A stretch of DNA of 64,000 nucleotides from JAWKJY01 sp041393535 (GTDB lineage Bacteria; Actinomycetota; Thermoleophilia; Gaiellales; Gaiellaceae), in assembly GCA_041393535.1 (NCBI GenBank), contig JAWKJY010000002.1, positions 620,001 through 684,000 on the forward strand. Reading direction: 5' to 3'. Position 1 is the stretch's first letter. Each line of letters begins with the position of its first letter. The translations under genes were made by a program, and so were the position numbers. Under the pieces are notes generated by a model that saw only the letters and a list, made by a program, of their open reading frames with translations, made no database searches and was not told where the DNA came from. Positions 54,355 through 62,600 of the stretch are shown here, piece by piece.

Positions 54355-55794
54355 TCAGCGGGCGACGAGACGGTCGAGCTCGGCGCGCACCTCGTCCGGC
54401 GGCAGCTCGATCCCGTGGACGGGCTTGCCTGGCGCATCGAGCAGGACGAGCCGCAGCCGCCCCGCCTTCGCCTTCTTGTCGAGCGCCATGGCGCGCCACG
54501 CGACGTCGGGGTCGACGTGGGCCGGCTCGACGGGCAGCACGCGCTCGACCTCCTCGAGGACCGACGGCGCGAGCCCGCGGTGGCGGATCGACAGCCGCAG
54601 CGCCGCGCGCAGGCCGAGCGCGACCGCCTGGCCGTGCGTCGGCCCGTGGTAGCCGCCGCCCGCCTCGAGCCCGTGCGCGAACGTGTGCCCGAGGTTCAGC
54701 ACGGCGCGCCTGCCCTGCTCGCGCGGATCGGTCAGGCAGATCGCGACCTTGTAGGCGGCGCAGCCGCGCACCATCGGCTCGTCCTCCCGGTCCCACAGCC
54801 GATCGCCGCGCAGGAGCCCGGTCTTGACGACCTCGGCCATCCCCTCGAGCCGCTGGGCCGGCGGGAGCGTCGCGAGGACGTCCGGGTCGGCGACCACGCG
54901 GGCAGGCAGGTTGAACGCTCCGACGAGGTTCTTGCCCTTCGCGAGGTCGATGCCCGTCTTGCCCCCGATCGCGGCGTCGACCTGGCCGACGATGGTCGTC
55001 GGCACGGGCACCCAGGCCCGCAGGCCGCGCAGGTAGGTGGCGGCGACGAAGCCGGCGACGTCCGTCGCGGTCCCGCCGCCGAGCGCGACGATCGTGCCCG
55101 AGCGATCGAGCGTCAGCTCGTCCCACAGCCGGCCGACCACCTCGAGCGTCTTCGCCGCCTCGCCGGAGGGGACGGTGTGCGTCGCGACGAGCCGGTCGCC
55201 GAGCTCCGGCGGGTGCAGCTCGAGCACCCGCTCGTCGGCGATCAACGCGACTGGCCCGTCCCCGGGCACGAGCGCGTCGAGCGCCCGCGTGGCTCCCCGC
55301 TCGGCGACGACGTCGCCGAGCTCGAGCAGGACGCCGTCGGCGCCGACCGAGGTCAGGTCGGCCACCTCCCGGTAGAGCGGGAGCCGCCCCGCGTGCAGGG
55401 CGCGGAAGCCCGCCTCGTCCCGCGCCAGGGGGCGCGACGAGCCGCGCACGCGGCGCCAGCACTCCTCGACCGGCACGTCGAGGAACGCGACGCGGGCCGG
55501 CGAGGCGCGCAGGAGCTTCCGCGTCTGCGGCGTCAGGACGGCGCCGCCGCCGAGCGCCAGCACGCGCGGCTCGGGATCGGCGAGCAGGTCGGCGACGACC
55601 TCGGCCTCGCGCGCCCGGAACCACTCCTCCCCCTCCTCCGCGAAGATCGCCGGGATGCTCCGGCCGAGCCGGCGCTCCAGCTCCTGATCGGCGTCGACGA
55701 GCCGCCGCTCGAGCAGGCGTGCGAGCTCCCGTCCGGCGGTGGTCTTCCCCGCCCCCATGAAGCCGACGAGGACGAGGTGCGGCAGGTCGCCCAC
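54355..55794 (-). CDS. aroKB: Bifunctional shikimate kinase / 3-dehydroquinate synthase
   Basis: 479 aa fusion. Residues 1-160: shikimate kinase with Walker A LVGFMGAGKTTAGRELA, DADQELERRLGRSI and LALGGGAVLTPQ. Residues 170-479: dehydroquinate synthase with PSGEAAKTLE, ALGGGTATDVAGFVAATYLRG, IGGKTGIDLAKGKNLVGAF, and zinc ligands LNLGHTFAHGLEAGGG and GPTHGQAVALG. Joining the second and fifth shikimate steps in one chain is known in some bacteria. It follows aroC with an 8-nt gap. Confidence 0.95.
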   Translation of the reverse strand: MGDLPHLVLVGFMGAGKTTAGRELARLLERRLVDADQELERRLGRSIPAIFAEEGEEWFRAREAEVVADLLADPEPRVLALGGGAVLTPQTRKLLRASPARVAFLDVPVEECWRRVRGSSRPLARDEAGFRALHAGRLPLYREVADLTSVGADGVLLELGDVVAERGATRALDALVPGDGPVALIADERVLELHPPELGDRLVATHTVPSGEAAKTLEVVGRLWDELTLDRSGTIVALGGGTATDVAGFVAATYLRGLRAWVPVPTTIVGQVDAAIGGKTGIDLAKGKNLVGAFNLPARVVADPDVLATLPPAQRLEGMAEVVKTGLLRGDRLWDREDEPMVRGCAAYKVAICLTDPREQGRRAVLNLGHTFAHGLEAGGGYHGPTHGQAVALGLRAALRLSIRHRGLAPSVLEEVERVLPVEPAHVDPDVAWRAMALDKKAKAGRLRLVLLDAPGKPVHGIELPPDEVRAELDRLVAR

Positions 55795-55802
55795 GGCCGC
55801 CC

Positions 55803-56915
55803 CTAGGCGGAGGCGCCGCGCGGCTGCCAGTCGATCCGCGCGAGGTAGGCGGCGTGCGCGGCCACGAGGTCGCCGATCGCGTCGCCGCCGAACTTCGCCT
55901 TGGCGGCGCGCGCGAGCTCGAACGCGGCGACCGCCTCGGCGATCACGGCGAACGCCTCGACCGCCATCGTGTCGCTGCGCTCGACCAGCGCCTGCGCCGG
56001 CTCGAGCGTGTCCATGTCGACGGAGCGCAGCGGGCGCATCAGCGTCGGCAGCGGCTTCATCGCGGCGCGGACGACGACGTCCTCGCCGTTCGTCATGCCC
56101 GCCTCGAGGCCGCCCGCACGGTTCGTCTCGCGGTAGTAGCCGTGCTCGCCGTGGAAGATCTCGTCGTGCGCGACCGACCCGCGAACGTCCGCGAGGCGGA
56201 AGCCGTCGCCCATCTCGACGCCCTTGACCGCCTGGATGCCCATGAGCGCGTAGGCGAGCTGGGCGTCGAGCCGCTCCTCCTTCGTCACGTACGAGCCGAT
56301 CCCGGGCGGCAGGCCCGTCGCGCGCACCTCGACGACGCCGCCGAGCGTGTCCCGGTCTCGCTTCGCCTCGTCGACGGCGGCGCGGATGGCGTCCTCGCCC
56401 TCGATCCCGCCGACCGAGACGACCCGGCTCGTCACCTCGGCGCCGATCGTCGCGAGCAGCGCCTTCGCGACGGAGCCCGCGGCGACGACGGCGGCCGTGT
56501 GGCGCGCGCTCGCGCGCTCGAGGGCGTTGCGGACGTCGTCGTACTGGTACTTCATGACGCCCGCGAGGTCCGCGTGGCCGGGGCGCGGCAGCGTGACGGC
56601 CTTCGCGCCCTTGCCCTCGGCGTCACCCTCGGGGGGCCACGGGCTCATCCCCCACGTCCAGTTCCGGTGGTCCTTGTTCCAGACGACGAGCGTGAGCGGC
56701 GTCCCGAGCGTGCGGCCGTGGCGCAGGCCGGTGAGCACGTCGACGGTGTCCGTCTCGAGCTTCTGCCGCGGGCTGCGACCGTACCCCTGCTGGCGTCGCC
56801 AGAGGTCGTGGTCGATCGCGGCTCGGTCGAGCTCCAGGCCGGCGGGCAGGCCGGACACGACGGCCAGCAGGGCCGGCCCGTGGGACTCGCCGGCGGTGGT
56901 CAGGGTGAGCGCCAC
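55803..56915 (-). CDS. aroC: Chorismate synthase
   Basis: 370 aa. TLTTAGESHGPALLAVVSGLPAG, RRQQGYGRSPRQ, RPGHADLAGVMKYQYDDVRNALERASAR, and GGLEAGMTNGEDVVVRAAMKP are the family signatures. It makes chorismate from EPSP with reduced FMN. First gene of the leftward aro run. TACCCT (56924-56929) lies 8 nt before the GTG, a likely leaderless promoter. It diverges from the GGDEF gene (91 nt between starts). Confidence 0.97.
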   Translation of the reverse strand: MALTLTTAGESHGPALLAVVSGLPAGLELDRAAIDHDLWRRQQGYGRSPRQKLETDTVDVLTGLRHGRTLGTPLTLVVWNKDHRNWTWGMSPWPPEGDAEGKGAKAVTLPRPGHADLAGVMKYQYDDVRNALERASARHTAAVVAAGSVAKALLATIGAEVTSRVVSVGGIEGEDAIRAAVDEAKRDRDTLGGVVEVRATGLPPGIGSYVTKEERLDAQLAYALMGIQAVKGVEMGDGFRLADVRGSVAHDEIFHGEHGYYRETNRAGGLEAGMTNGEDVVVRAAMKPLPTLMRPLRSVDMDTLEPAQALVERSDTMAVEAFAVIAEAVAAFELARAAKAKFGGDAIGDLVAAHAAYLARIDWQPRGASA

Positions 56916-57006
56916 GGGCTGGAAGGGTAGCCGGAGCGCCCGCGGCAGCGGTCCACCTGCGCCACGAGGCTCGATCCGGCGCCGCGCCTGCCGATCACCC
57001 CGCGTG

Positions 57007-57963
57007 ATGGGTGACTCGCCCGAGTGGACCGACGGCCTGCGCGCACGCGTCCTCGTCGTCGCCGAGCCGGACCTCGACGGCGTCCTGCGGACGGCGCTCG
57101 AGGAGTGGGGCTACGGGCCGATCCCGGCCGCACCGCTCGAGGAGGCGGCTGCCGCGATCGCCGCGGGCGACGTCGACCTCGTCCTCGTCGACGACTCGAT
57201 CGGCGAGCACGAGGCGCACGACCTGTTCCGTCGCGCGCAGGAGGCGGGCGCCTGGGCCCCGCCCACGATCGCGCTCGTCGGGCGCGACCACCCCTCCGTG
57301 CGCATCGCGGCGTTCGACGCCGGCGCCACGGACGTGCTCGGACAGCCCTTCGACCCCGCCGAGCTTCGCGCCCGCGTGCGCGCCGGCCTGCGCCTGCGCG
57401 CCGCCCGCGAGGCGCTCGCGGCCGAGGCCGCGACGGATCCCCTCACGGGCCTGCTGAACCGGGCGCGCCTGGTGCTGCTCGTGGGCGTGGCGGTCGCGCC
57501 CGCCCGCCGGACCGGCGCCCCGCTCGCCTGCGCGATGGTCGACCTCGACGCCTTCAAGGAGCTGAACGACACCCACGGCCACCTGGCCGGGGACGACGCG
57601 CTGCGGGAGACCGCCCGCCGCCTCCGCACCGCCTGCCGGCTGAGCGACGTGGCCTTCCGGGTCGGCGGGGACGAGCTGCTCGTCCTCCTCCCTGGCACGG
57701 ACATCGATGGCGCGCGGCAGTTCGCCGAGAAGCTGCGGCGGCTGATCTCCTCCGCGCCGGTGGCGACGAGGGCCGGCGGCGAGCCGGCGCTCGTCCGCAT
57801 CCGGGCGAGCATCGGCGTCGCCGAGCTGCCCGCCGACGCGGACACCGTCTCGGCGATGCTCGAGGAGGCCGACGAGGCCCTGTACCGTGCGAAGCGGGCG
57901 GGTCGGAACCGCGTCGCCGCCGTCGAGGGGCTCCCCGAGGCGCTCCGCCCGACGGGCCGCTAG
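57007..57963 (+). CDS. Response-regulator diguanylate cyclase (REC-GGDEF)
   Basis: 318 aa from ATG 57007 (GTG 57004 is possible). Residues 12-125: receiver-like domain with phosphoacceptor candidate Asp62 in DLVLVDDSIGE. Residues 143-305: GGDEF domain with TDPLTGLLNRARL, MVDLDAFKELNDTHGHLAGD (substrate Asp and Asn) and the signature GGDELL at 220-225; Leu in place of Phe is tolerated in active enzymes. The inhibitory I-site RLSD (211-214) is five residues upstream. It synthesises c-di-GMP. No histidine kinase or EAL protein is nearby. Element copy C starts about 120 nt after its stop. Confidence 0.9.
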   Translation: MGDSPEWTDGLRARVLVVAEPDLDGVLRTALEEWGYGPIPAAPLEEAAAAIAAGDVDLVLVDDSIGEHEAHDLFRRAQEAGAWAPPTIALVGRDHPSVRIAAFDAGATDVLGQPFDPAELRARVRAGLRLRAAREALAAEAATDPLTGLLNRARLVLLVGVAVAPARRTGAPLACAMVDLDAFKELNDTHGHLAGDDALRETARRLRTACRLSDVAFRVGGDELLVLLPGTDIDGARQFAEKLRRLISSAPVATRAGGEPALVRIRASIGVAELPADADTVSAMLEEADEALYRAKRAGRNRVAAVEGLPEALRPTGR

Positions 57964-58084
57964 CCGGCGTTCCCGGACGCCTTCCCGGGCGCACGGCCGA
58001 CCTGCGCCGGCGGTCGCGGGCGACGCGACCGGAACGGAGCGACACCATCGTGCCGACCGGAGGGTCGCGCCGCGCCGCCGATCA

Positions 58085-58253
58085 GGAGCCATGGCCCGAC
58101 CGGACACGTCCCCTCGGGCCATGTCCCTTCAGGCCATCCCCGGGGGACTCCCACCCAGGGTGGGGGTACCACGTGCCGCCGGCAACGAGCCTACCGCGCG
58201 AACGCGCGCTGGATGCGCGCGGATCCGTGCCGGAAGCGTGAATCCTCCTCCAC
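58085..58253 (-). repeat. Intergenic structured element, copy C
   Basis: Third copy, read leftward from just after aroE: GGAGGATTCACG, a CGCGCG-TT-CGCGCG hairpin, TAGGCT (58193-58188), hairpin TGCC-GGC-GGCA, palindrome CCCACC-CTG-GGTGGG (58164-58150), then three phased GGGACATG-like units (CATGGCCC-GAG-GGGACGTG and neighbours). Identical to copy A over 46 nt from TAGGCT to GGTGGGAG. A GTG 15 nt after TAGGCT opens a frame beginning VVPPPWVGVPRGWPEGTWPE. The gap is 316 nt between the GGDEF and aroE stops; nothing else is evident in it. Confidence 0.75.
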
Positions 58254-58279
58254 GGCGCGGATCCAGGCCGCCGCGCCCG

Positions 58280-59107
58280 TCACGGCTCGCGGGAGCCGAG
58301 CACTGCCGCGCGCATGGTCTCGACGGGCGCCGGGCGCCCCGTCCAGGTCTCGAACGACGCCGCGCCCTGGCGGACGAGGAACTCGAGCCCGTCGACGATC
58401 GTCCGGCAGCCGGCTGCGCGGGCCGCCTCGACGAGCGCCGTGCGACGCCCGTCCGGGAGGTAGGCGAGGTCGACCACCTGCTGGTCCGGGCGCACGGGCA
58501 CGATCGCATCGTCCTTGATCGGCGTCGCGTTGACCACGATGTCCGCATCCTCCATCGGCGGCCACGCGGCTGCCGTCGCGATGGCACGGTCCGGGTAGAG
58601 GGCGCGCAGCCGCTCGGCCAGCTCTGCCGCCGCGTCTCCCCGCCGCGCCGCCACGGTGACGCCGCCGGCTCCCGCGTCGAGGAGCGCGGTCGCGGAGGGC
58701 CGGGCGGCCCCGCCGGCGCCGAGGAGCAGCACGTGCCGGCCCACGGCGTCGATCCCCGCGGTGGCGCCGAGACCATCGGTGCTCGAGCCGAGCACTCGCC
58801 CGTCGCGCACGAGCAGCGTGTTGACCGAGCCCGCCCGGGCGGCGACCTCGTCGACCGCGTCGCAGCACGCCACGACCGCCTGCTTGTGCGGGATGGTGAC
58901 GTTGGCGCCGACGAAGCCGAGTGCGACGAGCCCCCGCACCGCCTCCGCGACCCGGGCCGGCTCGACGGGGAGCGGCACGTAGGCCCAGTCGAGCCCCAGC
59001 TCCGCGAACGCCGCGTTGTGCATCCGCGGGGAGAGCGAGTGCGAGACCGGCCAGCCGAGGATCCCGACGAGCGTCGTCGTCCCCGCGAGCGGGGCGTTCG
59101 CCGTCAC
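58280..59107 (-). CDS. aroE: Shikimate 5-dehydrogenase
   Basis: 275 aa. VGILGWPVSHSLSPRMHNAAF, the catalytic Lys in GANVTIPHKQAVV, the Asp in GSSTDGLGA, and NADP-binding VLLLGAGGAARP then AARRGD. It reduces 3-dehydroshikimate with NADPH. The other four pathway genes are 2-5 kb away on the same strand. The start overlaps the mltG stop by 4 nt, the usual mltG-aroE coupling. Confidence 0.94.
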   Translation of the reverse strand: MTANAPLAGTTTLVGILGWPVSHSLSPRMHNAAFAELGLDWAYVPLPVEPARVAEAVRGLVALGFVGANVTIPHKQAVVACCDAVDEVAARAGSVNTLLVRDGRVLGSSTDGLGATAGIDAVGRHVLLLGAGGAARPSATALLDAGAGGVTVAARRGDAAAELAERLRALYPDRAIATAAAWPPMEDADIVVNATPIKDDAIVPVRPDQQVVDLAYLPDGRRTALVEAARAAGCRTIVDGLEFLVRQGAASFETWTGRPAPVETMRAAVLGSREP

Positions 59108-60081
59108 GCGCAGGACTTCGGGCCGCGCCGGAAGGAGTTCGGCCCGTCGAGGAAGGCCAGGAACTCCTCCTGGCTGTTCGTGAAGAAGTGCGTCCTGCAG
59201 TCCTTCTTGCGGACGAAGTAGAGGTGGTCGACCTTGGCCGGGTGCGCAGCGGCCTGCATGGAGGCGAGGCCCGGGTTCGCGATCGGCGTCGGCGGCAGGC
59301 CCTTCAGCTTGCGCGTGTTGTACGGGTTGTCGCTCTCGAGCTGGGAGGCCGTGATCGCCTCGGTGTTCGGGATGTCGAGCCCGTAGCGCAGGGTCGCGTC
59401 GATCCCGAGCGGCATCCCCAGCTTCAGGCGGTTCACGATCACGGCGGCGACGAGGGCGCGCTCCTTCGGGACGCGGACCTCCTCCTCGACCATCGACGCG
59501 ATGATCAGCACCTCGTAGGCGGAGAGCTTCAGCTTGCGCGCGTCCTTCAGGTCGACCTTCGCCCAGTTGTCCGCGAACGCGTCGACCTGCTGGTCGACGA
59601 GCTCGTCGGAGGTGGTCGCCGGCGTGAACTCGTAGGTCGCGGGGAACAGGAAGCCCTCGAGGTCGCGCGGCCTGCCGCCCTTGGTCGAGAAGCCCTTGGG
59701 GATCCGGGTCGTGTCCTTCGAGGAGACGAGGTAGTCGGCGGCGGTGAGCACCGGGTCGACGCCCCGGCGCTCGTTCGCGATCTGGTCGACCTCGGTGACC
59801 CGCTCGGCCATCTGCTCGCGCGTGAGGCCCTCCTGGAAGAGGATGCGGAGCGGCGTGTCGTCGGTCGACGTGGACTGGACGACCGGCGCCTGCGCGACCG
59901 GGTCGTCGTCGCCGCTGTCGCGGATCGCCTGGACGACGAAGAACAGGGCGGCGGCGCCGGCGGCGAGGCCGACGAGAACGGCGACCGGGAGCCCCCAGCC
60001 GGGACCACGCCGTGGCGGCCGGCCGCGGCCGGGCAGGTCGTCGTCCGGCAGGACGGCTAGGCGAGGCGGCCGGCGATCCAC
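59104..60081 (-). CDS. mltG: Endolytic murein transglycosylase MltG
   Basis: 325 aa from GTG 60081, which overlaps the end of ruvX by 25 nt. Short cytoplasmic N-terminus with Pro/Arg, one membrane helix (LPVAVLVGLAAGAAALFFVV), a LysM-like region, then the YceG domain: DLEGFLFPATYEF, IIASMVEEEVRVPKERALVAAVI (catalytic Glu in the EEE cluster), LGMPLGIDATLRYGL and NPYNTRKLKGLPPTPIANPG. It cleaves nascent glycan strands and sets their length. Confidence 0.93.
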   Translation of the reverse strand: MDRRPPRLAVLPDDDLPGRGRPPRRGPGWGLPVAVLVGLAAGAAALFFVVQAIRDSGDDDPVAQAPVVQSTSTDDTPLRILFQEGLTREQMAERVTEVDQIANERRGVDPVLTAADYLVSSKDTTRIPKGFSTKGGRPRDLEGFLFPATYEFTPATTSDELVDQQVDAFADNWAKVDLKDARKLKLSAYEVLIIASMVEEEVRVPKERALVAAVIVNRLKLGMPLGIDATLRYGLDIPNTEAITASQLESDNPYNTRKLKGLPPTPIANPGLASMQAAAHPAKVDHLYFVRKKDCRTHFFTNSQEEFLAFLDGPNSFRRGPKSCA

Positions 60082-60467
60082 GTCAGGTACCCGGTGAGGA
60101 GATACGCCGCGGCGACCGCGTCCTCCTGCTTGCCTCGCTTGTGTTGACGGGCCACGCGCGTCGTGAACCGCTCGTCGTACGTGTCGACCTCCACGTCGGT
60201 CGCAGCGCGCAGGCGGTCGACGAACGCCTCCGTGGCGATTGCCTGCTCGCCCCTCTCGCCCTTGAGCGTCAACGGCATGCCCACGACGATCCGACCGACC
60301 TCCTCGACGCGGGCGAGCTCGAGGATCCGGGCGAGCCCGGCCTGCCCGTCGGCGCGCTCGACGACCTCGAGCGGCCGGGCGACGGTCCCGGTCGGATCGG
60401 ACACCGCCACCCCGGTTCGAGCCGGCCCGTAGTCGAGCGCGAGGATCTTCGCCGGGCCCGCCCCCAT
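60057..60467 (-). CDS. ruvX: RuvX/YqgF Holliday-junction resolvase-like nuclease
   Basis: 136 aa, RNase H-like fold: ILALDYGPARTGVAVSDPTG (first Asp), IVVGMPLTLKGERGEQ, VDTYDERFTTRVAR and the last Asp in KQEDAVAAAYLL. It is implicated in pre-16S rRNA 5' processing. The ATG is 8 nt downstream of TACAAT (60476-60481). It is normally joined to alaS on the same strand; here a divergent secreted-protein gene is inserted between them. Confidence 0.92.
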   Translation of the reverse strand: MGAGPAKILALDYGPARTGVAVSDPTGTVARPLEVVERADGQAGLARILELARVEEVGRIVVGMPLTLKGERGEQAIATEAFVDRLRAATDVEVDTYDERFTTRVARQHKRGKQEDAVAAAYLLTGYLTWIAGRLA

Positions 60468-60588
60468 GCGCCGTGATTGTACCGGCGCACATTCGTTGCA
60501 CTTCCGTCACGAAGGCGTGTCCCACGCGTGCGGACTTCCCCTGGATCCTGAGTCGTGCCCGCGAGACCGCCAACATCAGGAGGAACGA

Positions 60589-62550
60589 ATGACCCTGCAC
60601 AGGCTCGGCAGATCAGCTGCCGCGTGGCTGCTCGCGTCGACGATCGGGGCCGCGGGCGCCGGGATCGCCGTGCACGCGCACAGCGCGAGCGCGGCCCCAG
60701 GCGACCTCTTCTTCTCGGAGTACGTCGAGGGCTCCGGGAACAACAAGGCGCTCGAGATCGTGAACCCCACCTCGGGCCCGGTGACCCTGACCGGGGCCTA
60801 CGACGTCCAGATCCTCGCGAACGGCAGCCCCACGGCGACCGCGACGATCCCCCTCGTCGGTACCGTGGCTGCGGGCGACGTCTTCGTGCTGGCTCGCTCG
60901 AGCGCCGTCGCTGCGATCCTCGCCCAGGCCGACCAGACGACGACGAACTTCCTCTTCAACGGCAACGACGCCGTCGTCCTGCGGCACGGGACGGAGGTCG
61001 TCGACGTGATCGGGCAGATCGGCGCCGACCCCGGCACCGAGTGGGGCACGGCTCCGGTGAGCACCCTCGACGCGACCCTGCGCCGCAAGGCGTCGATCGC
61101 CACCGGCGACGTCGACGGCGCCGACGCGTTCGACCCCGCGACCCAGTGGGACGGGCTCGCGATCGACACCTTCGACGGGCTCGGCGCGCACCAGATCGCC
61201 CCGGGCGGTGGCGGCGGCTCGAACACCCCGCCCGACGCACGCGACGACGTCGCGAGCGGCCCGGAGGACGCCGACATCCGGATCCCGGTGCTCGCGAACG
61301 ACGTCGACGCGGATGGCGATGCGCTGGCGGTCGTCTCGATCTCCGACCCGTCGCACGGCCTCGCGACGCTCGACGGCACGGCGATCGTCTACGCGCCCGA
61401 CGTCGACTTCGCGGGCGCGGACTCCTTCCGCTACACCGTGCGCGACGCGCGGGGAGGCGAGGACAGCGCGCTCGTGAGCGTGACCGTCACGCCGCTCCAG
61501 GACGACCCCGAGGCGGACGACGACGAGGCCACGACCCCGGAGGACGTGCCCGTCGTGATCGACCTGCTCGTGAACGACGCCGACGTCGACGGCGATGTGA
61601 TCGCCCTGGTCGGGGCCGGCGGCGCCGCGCACGGCGCGGTGACCGTGCGCCCCGACGGACGCAGCGTCTCCTACACGCCGGCCGCCGACGTGAACGGGAT
61701 CGACGAGTTCGAGTACACGGTCGGCGACGGGCACGGCGGCACCGACGTCGGGCTGGTCCGGGTGACCGTCACGCCAGTCAACGACGCGCCCCGCCCCCGC
61801 GACGACGAGGCGAGCACGGCCGGCGGCGCGATCGACGTCCCGGTGCTCGCGAACGACGACGCCGGCCCGGCCGACGAGGCGGGCCAGCCGCTGACGGTCG
61901 CGTCCGTCGCCGCGGCGAGCCACGGCACGGCAACCGTGCTCGCGAGCGGCGCCGTCCGTTACGTGCCGGCGGTCGGCTACACGGGGCCCGACTCGTTCGC
62001 GTACGTCGTCTCTGACGGCGAGCTGACCGCGACCGCGACCGTGCGCGTCGACGTGACCGGCCAGCAGGCGATCCCCGAGCTGTGCAGCGTCGAGGCGACC
62101 ATCGCCGGGACGCCGGGTGACGACGTCCTGCGGGGCACGCCCGGCGACGACGTCATCCGGGCCGGCCGCGGCGACGACGTGATCGAGGGCCTCGGCGGCA
62201 ACGACCTGATCTGCGGGGGCGCCGGGAGCGACCGCATCGTGTCGGGCGGCGGCAACGACGTCATCGCCGGCGGCACGGGTGCCGACCAGATCGACTCGGG
62301 AGCGGGGAACGACCGTGTCCGGGGCGGCGGCGGCGCCGACTCGATCACCACGCGGGCCGGCGCCGACCGGGTCACGTCCGGGAACGGCGCGGACGTCGTC
62401 GACACGGGCGACGGCCCCGACGTGATCGCCGCGGGCAACGGCGACGACCGGCTGGCCGGCGGCGCCGGCGATGACCGGCTCGACGGCGGCGCGGGCACCG
62501 ACGCGTGCGACGGCGGCGAGGGCCGGAACTCGCTGATCCGGTGCGAGTAG
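60589..62550 (+). CDS. Secreted LTD / cadherin-like / RTX calcium-binding repeat protein
   Basis: 653 aa; ATG after AGGAGGAAC. Signal peptide 1-36 (LGRSAAAWLLASTIGAAGAG, cleaved after HSASA). Residues 37-205: lamin-tail domain (DLFFSEYVEGSGNNKALEI, NGNDAVVLRHG). Residues 215-505: three Ig/cadherin-like repeats, each with PDARDD/ADDDEA-type starts and VLANDVDADGD-like calcium sites. Residues 515-653: about ten RTX nonapeptides (AGTPGDDVLRG, GRGDDVIEGLGGNDLICGG), which fold as a Ca2+-loaded beta-roll. No LPxTG, so it is probably released or held non-covalently; adhesin or matrix protein likely. Confidence 0.85.
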   Translation: MTLHRLGRSAAAWLLASTIGAAGAGIAVHAHSASAAPGDLFFSEYVEGSGNNKALEIVNPTSGPVTLTGAYDVQILANGSPTATATIPLVGTVAAGDVFVLARSSAVAAILAQADQTTTNFLFNGNDAVVLRHGTEVVDVIGQIGADPGTEWGTAPVSTLDATLRRKASIATGDVDGADAFDPATQWDGLAIDTFDGLGAHQIAPGGGGGSNTPPDARDDVASGPEDADIRIPVLANDVDADGDALAVVSISDPSHGLATLDGTAIVYAPDVDFAGADSFRYTVRDARGGEDSALVSVTVTPLQDDPEADDDEATTPEDVPVVIDLLVNDADVDGDVIALVGAGGAAHGAVTVRPDGRSVSYTPAADVNGIDEFEYTVGDGHGGTDVGLVRVTVTPVNDAPRPRDDEASTAGGAIDVPVLANDDAGPADEAGQPLTVASVAAASHGTATVLASGAVRYVPAVGYTGPDSFAYVVSDGELTATATVRVDVTGQQAIPELCSVEATIAGTPGDDVLRGTPGDDVIRAGRGDDVIEGLGGNDLICGGAGSDRIVSGGGNDVIAGGTGADQIDSGAGNDRVRGGGGADSITTRAGADRVTSGNGADVVDTGDGPDVIAAGNGDDRLAGGAGDDRLDGGAGTDACDGGEGRNSLIRCE

Positions 62551-62566
62551 GGGCTCGAAGCGAGGC

Positions 62567-62592
62567 GGGCGGGGCCGGTGACGGCCCCGCCC
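62567..62592. terminator. Bidirectional terminator hairpin
   Basis: GGGCGGGGCCG and CGGCCCCGCCC form a perfect 11-bp stem around GTGA, between the LTD/RTX gene (stop 62550) and alaS (stop 62601). Confidence 0.7.
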
Positions 62593-62600
62593 CGCCGCGG

